Source: Hyaloscypha bicolor E (lineage: Eukaryota > Ascomycota > Leotiomycetes > Helotiales > Hyaloscyphaceae). Taken from it: 64,000 nt of DNA. Position numbers and translations under genes: made by a program. The stretch lies in NCBI RefSeq assembly GCF_002865645.1, contig NW_020194559.1, positions 558,001 to 622,000 on the forward strand. Direction: 5' to 3'. The first letter of the stretch is position 1, and every line of letters begins with the position of its first letter. The notes under the pieces are model-generated. The model had not been told where the DNA came from. It made no database searches and saw only the letters and a program-made list of their open reading frames with translations. Shown here in pieces: positions 49,174-59,062 of the stretch.

Positions 49174-52100
49174 AAGTTTTTGTTGAAGTGCCAAAATGGA
49201 TGTCCTGCATATTGATTCAAACTCTAGCCTCGCTAATAAATGAATAATTTCCACCCCTTATTTCAAACTACATTATTATTTTCCTCAAACTAAGATTCGG
49301 TTCGACTCCTCTTTATACTCATTACTAAAAATAGCTCTTAGGAATCCTTTAAAGCTTTACTCACCCTTTTGCCTTTCAAATACTTATAATTCATATAATA
49401 TAAACCCGCTTTGAACCTTGTCTATTATACTATTAATAGAACGAAGTCTGCTTAAAATAAAGGAATATTAAAAATCCCATTTCTTTAACTTATATTAATC
49501 TCTAATATATTAATAAAATTTGAAGCAAAAATTCTATATTTATAATATAAAACGTTATTTAATATATTATTAAAGTAATTATATAAATATTATAGTATAA
49601 AGTAATAGAATTATAGAATATTTATATTTATATAAGGGTTTTAGCAAACTTTAGAATATGGCTTAAGATACTATACCTGCTATAAATCTTATAACTCTAG
49701 GCTTAAAGACTTAAATTAGGGTATAAAATATTATAAAATGATAGAAAATCTTTAGAAATTATAATATAATAGGGATTTTACTTTTATTAGTCACGTGGTT
49801 CTATTATATAACCTCCGGATATCTGTAGTTTATAGTTTGCTTATATTACTTCTTTCTCTTTTTTAGTTCTTAGAAATTAATTTACTTTTACTTCCCAATT
49901 TCATATCTTATTTATATATTATAATTCCATATTATAGAAGCTTATTCTTTTCTATATATTACTATTATAATAATATTCGAATATTATAAAAGAAGTTATT
50001 ATAAGGCCTTTTAATAACTTTATTTTTATAAATACAAGAAATATATCTTTTAAAAATATAATACTTTTTTATTTATAGTTTATAATATACTTATAAGAAA
50101 ATAGCCTAGAAATATAATTGGCTTTAATAAATAAATAAAAAGCAGCCTAAAAATAAACTTATAATATAAATTCTTTATTTTATATTATAATCTTTATATT
50201 TGTTATTTCTTTATAAAAGATTACTTGAGTTCAAGTTTAGTTAAAAAATTATAAGTGAAATTTGTTTTTATTAATAGTATAATAAATATATATTCTGGAT
50301 ATTATTTTATTTTTAAAAAAAATAAACTAGTATTATAAATATTAAATAATTATAATTAAGTTTATTTTCCTGGTTTAAAGGCCTTAAAAGCAAGGCTAGA
50401 TATAAGTAGTATATAAGAGCTATAAAGTAATAATTATACTTATTACTTTTTAATTTCTTTTTTTAAAAGTAATTATAAAAGAACTAAATTATTTTTAGAA
50501 AAGCTATAATATTTACTTTATATTTGCAAGCATTTCCGTACCCGGTTCGGGCTAGTATATATAATATACTAATACTATTACTTCTAATAATAGCTTCTTT
50601 AATAATTCTTTTATAATATTAGAATTACTAAACTTAATTTATTAATATAAGTTAGCTTTAGTAAAATAAAGAATTACTAATAAATAAAGCTTTATTAAAT
50701 AGTATTTAATTTAATTTAACTTAATTAAGCTATTTTTTTTAAAAAAAAATTCTTTTAATATTACTTGAAAATATATCTTATATATTATATCTCTTTTCTC
50801 TTTATAATCTAAATATATTATAATATAACTATATTTAATATAATATTATATAAGTAATAAACTTTAATTTTTATTATATACTAATTTTTAATTTTTTTAA
50901 TAAAATTTATTATATAACTTATATATAATAATAATTTAATTTATATATTAAAAATGTTTTAAACTTTATTTTTATATATATTATTTTAAGTCTTTTAATT
51001 AATAAGAATATTATAAGAAATTAGTTTAATTTATTTAATAAAGATTTATATATAATTACTTATTATATAAAAGAAGTTATAATATTTTATAAAAAATTCC
51101 TAATATAAATAGTTTATATTATAATACTAATTTAAAATTAATTATAAAATATAATAATATAAATAATATTTATTTAATTTATATAGTATTTTTTAATAAA
51201 ATTATTTTTAAACTATAATTAATTATTTAATTTTTAATTAAATCTTTTATTATATTTTATATTAAATTTCTTTTTAAATATTATATTTATAATATTTTTA
51301 TTATAATTAAATTATTTATATAACTAGCTCTTTTATATCTTAAGATATTTAATTAAAACTTTTATTTTATAAGTAATAAATAGCCTTTTTTCTTTTAATT
51401 TCTTTTTTTATAAAAAAAATATAACTTTATTATAATTAAAGCTTTAAATAAGTTAATTTTAATAAATATCTCTATTTTATAAGTATATATTTTGCGGGGT
51501 TTAATTATTTCAGGCTAAAAAGTTAAGAAATAAGCTCTCAATTTAGTAAAGAAGCCTAAGTTTTAATACATACATATTTAGCAGCAGTGACCGCCCTCCT
51601 TGTATGATCTTAGAACCCACGTACGTGGGAGATACACGGGCTATGAGAGGCCCTATAGCTTCAGGTATTAATACCCTAGGGCTTCCTGCGTTTCAGTGGA
51701 TCATGGCAGAATGCCCTAAGCGAGACCCCTAGCGGGACAGCCCAGGCTGTCCGTACAGACGTCGTGGTTTCAAATTGTAGGAGATCACTGTTACATGAGT
51801 TCTGGCTCAAAAAGGAATTAATAGTTGCATTCTACTCGCATCTTGACCTCGCTGTTCGCCTTGATCCTGCCTTGACCCCACCTACTGTACCACTACCTGG
51901 CCTCTAACCCTACCTTGACCCCACTACAGAAATGGCAGCCGAGATCAAAATTCACTGCATGCCTAGCCAGCACTTAATCCCTTTTTAGACAAGCCTTCCT
52001 GAGTCGCGTTCGTTCGTCATGCAGCATCAAAATTTCGTAGGGCTGTCAATTATTGGCGAGCTCATCCCGAATTCCCGAACAGTGGTGTTCGCGATATCGC

Positions 52101-52183
52101 AGGAAAAAGTAGGTCTGTTTGCTTTCCTTCTTCTTCTTCTTCTTCTTCTCTCTCACGATGCTTCCCCAACACCGCCAATCGCA
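49174..52183. other. RIP-degraded AT-rich block and flank
   Basis: 49400-51530 is almost pure A/T, with no open frame worth naming; I could not find paired terminal repeats or recognise a protein, so this is degraded transposon DNA of unknown type. A cacgtg word lies near 49793. 51540-52183 returns to normal composition, contains the palindrome cccacgtacgtggg near 51612-51625, and leads into the next gene. Confidence 0.5.
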
Positions 52184-53097
52184 ATGGTGAAGAATCCTCC
52201 TGTGAAACGGCAATCCGAACCCGCTCTGCCAACAACAGAGGACCGCTCTCCCAGCAGATCTCTGGCCAAACCTCGACAGACCGCATGGCAGTCCGCCCGC
52301 AGCCACCTCGGCAACGAAATCTCCCTCTCGCACGCAGACATCCCCATCATAGCATGCTGTCTCGTCTCCGGGCTCTGCGACAGCAGCGCCTACAACGCCT
52401 GGTCGTGCTTCGTGTCCATGCAAACTGGTTCGTCCTCGCCTCCCCACCCACCCCTTCCCCACTCTCGCCTTGACTCACAACCTCTCCTCCAGGTAACACC
52501 ATCTTCCTCGCCCTCGGCGCCTCCGGTCAGCCAACCAGCCATCCCGACGGCTGGCTCAAATCCCTCCTCAGCATCGCCTGCTTCCTATGCGGCTGCTTCT
52601 GCTTCGCTTCTACCCGACTCATAAACCCGAAAGCGCGGGGCACACTCGCGGCATCCTTCCTCCTCCAAAGCATATGCATAATCGTCGCAGCGGCGTTAGT
52701 ACAGGCACACGTCGTCCCCGAGCCCAAAGGCCTCGTCACGGAAAACAACCTGGGCTTCGATCCCTACGAACTCCTGCCATTAGGTTTCCTTGCTTTCCAG
52801 TCTGGGGGGCAGATCGTGACATCTAGGCTACTGGGCTTTAATGAGGTTCCGACGACGGTATTGACGAGTGTTTATTGTGATTTGGCGAGTGACCCGAAGA
52901 TTATTGCCCTGGATAATGTGAAGCGGAATAGGAGGGCCGCGGCTGTGCTTGCGATTCTCATCGGGGGTATTGCCGGCGGGTGGATTAGTAGGAGTCAGGC
53001 GGGGATGTCGGTGAGTTTGTGGGTAGCTGCTGCGATCAAGTCTGGGATTGCGGTGAGTTGGTCGCTCTGGAAGCCCAAGACCGCCAGTCTGCTGTGA
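52184..53097 (+). CDS. DUF1275 (YoaK-like) multipass membrane protein
   Basis: Two exons (52184-52427, 52493-53097) with a 65 nt pyrimidine-rich GT-AG intron give 282 aa. The ATG at 52184 follows a CT-rich leader typical of fungal promoters and was chosen over upstream open frame because the latter only adds a CT-encoded Leu run. After a polar, Ser/Pro-rich N-terminus (about 45 aa) come about six membrane segments, including IIACCLVSGLCDSSAYNAW, LLSIACFLCGCFCFAS, FLLQSICIIVAAALVQ and AAVLAILIGGIAGGWIS. The CDSSAYNAWSCFVSMQTGN stretch is the diagnostic first block of DUF1275, with GxQ..TSR in the middle. The function of the family is unknown; a small-solute transporter is often assumed. Confidence 0.85.
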
Positions 53098-53283
53098 TCA
53101 TACGTGGAAGATGGATTTTCTTGGTTACGAATCACGATTTAGACGACTATTTAGACGGGGACTGCTTGGAAGGACACCCTCTTGCGTTTTCATCTGTATG
53201 ATATTGCATTTCAATCTATCATTGTATCCTGCAGGGTCCAGCCCATCCCTCTCTTCAACATCTCGGTTCTTCTCTTCTCTCAC

Positions 53284-54183
53284 TCACACCAGCTTTCTGC
53301 CCTGTGGCTTCTCTCCCGGAATTGCGCCCACGAGCTTAAAGAGTTCTTGTCTCTCAAAACTCTCGACATTACCCGGGCCAGGCAGCTCGTTTTCCCACTC
53401 GTCCAACTCAAAAGCATCAGGATGGATCAAGCCATCTTGCACCGGCCATGTCGGCGGAGGGACAGCATGTTCCATCTCTTGCGCATTCTCGTCAAGCTGG
53501 ACCAGGGCAAGGCTGTCGAGGCGTCGAGTGCCGAGATCTGCTCCTTCGGCGCTGGGAGCGCGGAAGAGTGTCTCCGTGGAACTGGAACTGGGTGATCGAG
53601 GTTGGGACCGAGATGACGGCGATCTGTGAGGGACGGGGCCAGGCCAGAGCGTGCACGTCGAAGACACCGAACTCCTCCTCGACCTCGACCCCTCTTCTCT
53701 GCCCCCCTCCAATCTTTCGCCAGAACTCCGATGGTTCTCCCGGTCGGTAGACGGTCGTAGATCGGATGCCAAGAAGGTATCAAGGTCGCCCTGCTGTGGG
53801 TGACTATCGTCAACCCGATCACTATCTTGGCTCGTTCTGTCCTGCCTCCAGCCGTGACCCTCTTCTTCTTTGAGAAAGCTAACAAACCCCTCCGCCTCCC
53901 CCACAGCCGGTCTCATCGCCCCCTCCCACGCATTCCTCCTCCTCCACCCCACGACCCTTTCCCTGGCTTCCTCCCCTCCGATCCCTTGATCACTCCAAAA
54001 CTCATCGCATTTTGGACAGAAATTGGCCGATACCGTCGTTTCAGAAGTGCGGATGCATCGCGGCGGTGCGAAGACAGAGGATAGGAAGCTTGGGAGGAGG
54101 TAACCTGTTGATGCTGTGCAGGGGTGCACGGTTGTGAGGGTGTGGCGGCATGGATTGTGGAGGGTTTGGAGTGTGTGGCACAT
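53284..54183 (-). CDS. Cys/His N-terminal module protein without a RING (copy 3)
   Basis: 299 aa from ATG 54183, single exon. Residues 1-60 repeat the spacing of the RING family: Cys2, Cys12, His14, Cys22 and later FCPKC. The remainder (about 80-299) is low-complexity, rich in Ser, Arg, Glu and Pro, with no RING and no known domain. It may be a family member that lost its RING, or a separate protein sharing the N-terminal module. The gene lies between a DUF1275 gene and the decayed copy 4, in the family's main cluster. Because the tail is disordered and GC-rich, spurious reading is possible, but the length and the N-terminal pattern argue for a real gene. Confidence 0.6.
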   Translation of the reverse strand: MCHTLQTLHNPCRHTLTTVHPCTASTGYLLPSFLSSVFAPPRCIRTSETTVSANFCPKCDEFWSDQGIGGEEARERVVGWRRRNAWEGAMRPAVGEAEGFVSFLKEEEGHGWRQDRTSQDSDRVDDSHPQQGDLDTFLASDLRPSTDRENHRSSGERLEGGREEGSRSRRSSVSSTCTLWPGPVPHRSPSSRSQPRSPSSSSTETLFRAPSAEGADLGTRRLDSLALVQLDENAQEMEHAVPPPTWPVQDGLIHPDAFELDEWENELPGPGNVESFERQELFKLVGAIPGEKPQGRKLV

Positions 54184-54791
54184 TATTGGTAGATTTTTGT
54201 TTCTAGATCGAAGAGAGAAGGGTTCGGGTGTTGTTTTGATTTGGGTGTTGGAGGTGAAGGTGATATCGGGCAGGGCTGGACTGTGTGGAGTGATGAGATG
54301 GGTAAGAAGAGGCGAAGGGAAGGGGGAATAGTAATGGTAATGAGATACAATGCAAGGAAGCTATTGTTCTGTTGTTTACGGGTGAGACATTCACCGTGGT
54401 TTGGAGGCGAAGTCTTCTTTGTTGAATGGGGTGATTTGGGTACTGTCTGAGTCTCCACAATGTGTGTTGAATGGGGATAAAGGAAGGAAGAGGGAGGAGT
54501 GGGTTAGTTCCAATTTGATTGAGATACAGAATTCTAACGGATGGTGAGGTGTGAAATCCCTTGTTATTACCATTACTCGTAAATCATTGTAAACATTGGG
54601 ATTGTTCTTTCACGTCATGTCCCCCCCACCCCAAATATATATAAATTATAAAAAATGGTATACAATTAAAAAGCACTTTGGTAGGAGATGTAGGAGATTG
54701 TGGTTTTTGACGTGCCGTAGGAAAAGAGAGAGTGCATGAATACGGATCTACTTTACGCCGTATTCCCGCCTGAAATATACTTCCTCCACGA
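54184..54791. other. Intergenic region
   Basis: Promoter of copy 3 and 3' side of copy 4. Only short overlapping frames on both strands, none persuasive. Confidence 0.45.
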
Positions 54792-55568
54792 CTAACTCGC
54801 AACCTCCTCAGGCTTTACGAGATCCACGCACTCGGCAGGGCCAGAGCGGGCTTTGCAGACAGGACAACAGATCTGCATCCTCAGGTTGAAATCCTTCGCC
54901 AAGAAGTGCTCCCACAAGCAACTCGGTCCGAGAATGTGTTCATAGGGCAGCTTACACGGTTTCTCCTCTCGTCTGCCGTCGGTCTTGGTCGAAAGGCATT
55001 CTTCCATGCATATATTGCATTCCCTCTCCTCCCTGGCGAGATCCATAACGGACGTGAAGGACTAGAGAACCTTCGCCGCGTACGCATGTTGCAAAATCTC
55101 TTGTTCGCGGAGATTGATCTCGGCTTGCTCGACGCAGCAATGCAGTTGCACGAGAAGACGCAGGGGTCCGTGTTTATCATTTTCGATGGCAAGCCTATGC
55201 GTGACTCTCTCTGCTATCCTTTCAACTGCTTTAAGGCAGTCCAGATCGGCTTGGAGGATCCTGCCGTGGAATGGGCCGTCGGCCCCTTCTGTGATTGTGA
55301 TAGAGAAACAGTTTGGATTGGCGAGCTTGAGTGCATTAGTGACTTTGTCGCAAATGTGGTTGCCTTCGAGCGCAAGGGCATCGTCTAACGATGGTACGTT
55401 GCGCTGGAGGTCCTTCATGATATTTTCCCTGCAGCCCTGGCAGAAGTGGTCTATAGTGATCTCGAACTTTGTTATAGAGCAGGCCCGCAAGGTCGCAACG
55501 GGGCGGCAGAGTCTTGTCTCTTCGCGAGAGTGTCTGCAGGCGTTGGTAACAACATATTGTTGACACAA
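54792..55568 (-). pseudogene. Cys/His + RING family member, broken (copy 4)
   Basis: One frame of about 258 codons resembles copy 2 throughout. The family start is TTG here instead of ATG (55568, followed by CQQYVVTNACRHSREETRLC and later FCQGC), and a TAG at 55062-55064 interrupts the frame just before VMDLAREERECNICMEE. The middle motif is DGPFHGRI. In the RING, the first C-x2-C and final CCPVC remain, but the LPCGH of copy 2 is LPYEH, so a zinc ligand is Tyr (a G-to-A change from TGC/TGT). Three separate lesions make it a pseudogene, though a downstream ATG could still express a RING-like fragment of 84 residues (from 55046). Confidence 0.75.
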
Positions 55569-56259
55569 TTCGAGTATTCGCTTCTGCTCCTGATGTTTCT
55601 TTTGTGCAAGTCTTGCTTGAAAATCAGACCTTAGGGTGAAAGCTGAAACTCTGTCTCCAGTTTCTTTCTCTCAAGTTGACGTTGTATTACAGGTTCCTTC
55701 TTCCAGCAGGAAAACCTTTCGTAATTATACCCAACACTTTTCTTTCACCGCTCAATATCATTGTCCTTCAATAAAGTAGTTTTCTTTCAACGATTGTCAC
55801 GGTGTCTTCATCTCTGTAATCGAGACCAAGCCGTCATAGAAGATGAGTTTCTTTTACTTCCCCATATAATGAATTGGAGAACAATTCCATAGATCGCGAG
55901 GCGGACAGTAGCGACGACTATACCCACAATCCAATTTCCTAGGCGAACACTTCATTGATATTCTATGACACAGAAATATAGGGAAAGAGGATCTTGCTAA
56001 TTAGTGGATGAGATCATAAGATAGTCAGAGATGGGATTCTGTCGTTTGTTTCATTTTTTCACAATGCAAGGGGGCCAACGATCCAACCTTAATTTGGAAG
56101 GAGGCGGTGAATCGAGGACTTATTTTCGACGAACTCCGAATTATTGCATGGAATGGCCATACCCGAAATGTCTATTATTAAAGATAATTGAATATGGACG
56201 AAAGGATAGGGGTGAATTGAATTACTAAGAACTTTACAAAAGAGTGTCCGATACTAGTG
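55569..56259. other. Intergenic region
   Basis: Separates copies 4 and 5. It contains about 200 bp of CT-rich sequence upstream of copy 4, resembling a former promoter. No gene. Confidence 0.45.
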
Positions 56260-57420
56260 CTACGTGTACGATCTGAATGCCTCTCGAACGCGAGTGGGAA
56301 GGAGATTCACGACTTGCGTCCAGATTCTCGGGAGAGCCCTTGGTCGATAATCAAATTCGAAATGGAAACCAAACATTCTTTCCATATCGACAATTGTGTG
56401 CCGCAGGCGAGTATTAAAGGCATCCTCTTCACTATTAGACGCGTAGCCGCCATTGTCCTTCTCATATTCTTCTTCTTCTTCGTCTTCGCCATCCTCGCCC
56501 TCGTCCCCCTCTTCCATGTCGGTGGCATCAAGAAGAGCAATCATCCACTCTGGAGTTTGAGCTCTATCCATTCTCACAATTTTCCCACACCAGTTTTTGA
56601 ACTTTACTTGGCGTTTGTTTTGTGTGACAGGCTCCTCTTGGACTTCAGGTTGGGCGTTAGGAGTAAGGATGCCCTGGCAAATGGGGCAGGACCACTCACC
56701 TTCATTCTTAGTTAACCACGCAGCCATACATAGATTACCAAACATGTGGTTGCATGAAATGGTCTTGACGCAATGCTCCACTTTGCCGTCTTCGTTTGGG
56801 ATACCGAGAACTTCATGGCAGATATTGCAATAATCATTCTCAGCGATATCTTCTTCAGGCACAACAGTAGTAAGAGAGTTGATCTGGTCTGCTCTGCGCT
56901 GAAATTCTTCCAGAGCAAAGTAAATAAACCCTTGGTCTCTGACTTTGATGAGCTGGAGGATCAACATTCGCTCTCGCAGCGTTGGCTGAGGAGAAACATT
57001 GTACTTGATTCTTGCCCAAAAGTCCCGCGTGAGCATTTTGAGCACATGTAGGACAACCGAATTCCGCGTATAGTCAAACGTTGCACCGTCCGGGGTCACG
57101 AGGGCCAAGATGTCATTCGCCCCAGAAGTAGCTTCGTAATATTTTGCTGCCCGCGCGTACATTTCCTTGGCTCGATTTCGTGTAGAGTGCCAACGGGACG
57201 TGATTCTCATGATCCGATATACTTCATATGTGTACGGCCTTTCCACATATTGACGGAAATCTACAATATCCATTAGAAAACACTCAGGACAAAAGTCCAG
57301 AATCTCGTCGTCTGCCACAACTAGGGTGACCTTCGTGCAGCTCGGAGATCCACAAGGCTTGTACTCCGGCTGGCTATGATGGCCGCAAGCCTCGTATTCG
57401 ATTCTGAATTGGTAACACAT
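56260..57420 (-). CDS. Cys/His + variant RING protein (copy 5, intact)
   Basis: 386 aa from ATG 57420, single exon. The N-terminal module has Cys2, Cys12, His14, Cys23, Cys28 and FCPEC (44-47). A helical, basic middle follows (about 60-180). The RING is C198-x2-C201, C223-x-H225, C231, C245-x2-C248, with Gly228 in HMFG where a His/Cys ligand is expected, the same replacement as in copy 2. After it comes a basic linker and a strongly acidic run (about 300-335, EEGDEGEDGEDEEEEEYEKD). It lacks the PFxGRI motif of copies 1, 2 and 4 and instead resembles copy 6 (ARIKYNVSPQPTLRERMLI), so the family has at least two branches. Probably a nuclear or cytosolic E3-type protein; no target is apparent. 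Confidence 0.8.
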   Translation of the reverse strand: MCYQFRIEYEACGHHSQPEYKPCGSPSCTKVTLVVADDEILDFCPECFLMDIVDFRQYVERPYTYEVYRIMRITSRWHSTRNRAKEMYARAAKYYEATSGANDILALVTPDGATFDYTRNSVVLHVLKMLTRDFWARIKYNVSPQPTLRERMLILQLIKVRDQGFIYFALEEFQRRADQINSLTTVVPEEDIAENDYCNICHEVLGIPNEDGKVEHCVKTISCNHMFGNLCMAAWLTKNEGEWSCPICQGILTPNAQPEVQEEPVTQNKRQVKFKNWCGKIVRMDRAQTPEWMIALLDATDMEEGDEGEDGEDEEEEEYEKDNGGYASNSEEDAFNTRLRHTIVDMERMFGFHFEFDYRPRALPRIWTQVVNLLPTRVREAFRSYT

Positions 57421-58084
57421 ATTTGGTTATTGGAATGTTCCAAGAATTGAAGTAATGTAACGTTGAAAGTGAGAATGATTGGATGGTTGACGCTTTTATG
57501 AGATGAGTTGAGTGTAGTTGAACTAGCGAGTACAACACGAATCGTAGGGATTGAGACCAAGAGTATATTCAGAGTATCAGGTGCTGTTCCCTAAAACAAC
57601 ATTTCCTTGTTGTTCCTCATAAATTTGTTTCTAAATGAGAAAACTGCCTTCAATTGTTCAAAGGAAGCTGGAGCCTGGAGAATGAACAACGAAAGAGGAA
57701 TCGAGAGATAAAATTTGAGGTCTGCGAGGAGAATCTAGGCATTCACGTTAGAAAACACTCTTAGCAGAGTAGAGTAGGAGGATTATCTATTTTCTAAATG
57801 TACGATGTAAACATACCGAAGAGAATGCTGAGCATTTATTTCAGATATTGTCATATTTTGACAGTCATCCATTGATCAAACGGATGTAAGCAACAACTTC
57901 TATTGCTGTTTACTTAGTTAAGTGTAAATCCAAAATTTAATGCGGCGTTTCGAGAGCAAAACGAATACTTAGCAATCGACTAGAAGAACAGACGTTTCAC
58001 GAGCAACCAATTGTTCATAACATTTAAGTTGCTGGACTTTCCATTCTAGACCTTCGTCATCCAACACAAAAAACTTGATGGTAC
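57421..58084. other. Intergenic region between copies 5 and 6
   Basis: The two copies point away from each other, so this could be a shared or duplicated promoter region. No coding signal seen. Confidence 0.45.
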
Positions 58085-59062
58085 AACAAGCACACAGATA
58101 GAAACGGCGATGAATATTACGCATGTGGTCATACCATGGAACTGGTAAAGTGGAAATTCATCTCTGACCACTCTGACCAACACCAGGAGAGGCGCGATTT
58201 TACCATTACAAATGGAAAGAAAACAGACGGCGATCGTTATCCAGTACTCTGCAACAAGTGCTTTCTGCTACCCGACCCAAGAAAGTCGGAGAATTTCAAA
58301 GCACGTGGTCAACACTGGTACATTGGAGCACATACAGAGAATTCTTCGAGAATGAGCACGAGATAGCAGAAGGTATGCTAGAGATGGCAAAGAAGCCCGG
58401 AATAAATGAGTTCTCGGACCCGTTCGACTTCGTCAAGGCAAGCCTTCCAGACGACGGCGACGCCTTTTTTCAGGATGGAATTGTCCCCGACATTCCGTAC
58501 CTTGGTAAGGACATTGTCATAAATCTCGAGGCGGCGCACAGAACGCTGCCTGCCACCTTTTGGTTTTCACTCGTATCAAGAAAAGTGGAAATTGCACCCT
58601 TGAACATCGCATTTTGCTATTGCAGCTACAGAATTACCTCAACTACAGCAGATTTGCGTTCAGGGCAAGAAGAAAATACGCCGCCAACCCAACCTTAAAG
58701 GACTGAATGCTTCAGATCCATAAAGAGGTGACAACAGTGTCACCGAAATACTTGAAGAAAGAAGAACGAGTGTGCAATATCTGCATGGTGCCGTTCGACG
58801 GCAACGAGAAGGGAATCTCAAGCGATAAAAAATGACTGAAATGCCGGTCGTAACCTCTTGTGCACATGGCGGGCATTTGATTGGTGGAAAATGTCTCCGA
58901 TGCTGGCTCGAGACCAATGACAGTTGCCCACTTTGCAGAGACCGTCTTCTTCCACTGGGGGCGACTAAAGCTGAGTTTGAGGCCGGTGAAGATGCAGCAG
59001 CAGCGAATCAGAAGATTCCTGAGTGGGTCATCACCCTCCTCGGGAAGAATCCTAGTGAATAG
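58085..59062 (+). pseudogene. Cys/His + RING family member, broken (copy 6)
   Basis: A near relative of copy 5 on the opposite strand. The reading starts without an ATG in DEYYACGH and reaches LCNKCFLLP, shifts frame near 58265-58300, runs on to about 58571, and joins across a probable 53 nt intron (58572-58624, gtatca...ttgcag) to FRARRKYAANPTLKD. A TGA then sits where copy 5 has Arg (CGA-to-TGA). The RING opens VCNIC, loses frame in a run of six A at about 58826-58831, and resumes as SCAHGGHLIGGKC...SCPLC up to the stop at 59060-59062. The lost start, two frameshifts and a nonsense codon make it non-functional, unless the A-run shift is a sequencing error. Confidence 0.75.

Noticed and set aside
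50535..50570. Possible tRNA-like tract (acccggttcgggc) in the AT-rich block
   Set aside because: No cloverleaf could be built around it; acceptor and anticodon stems are absent.
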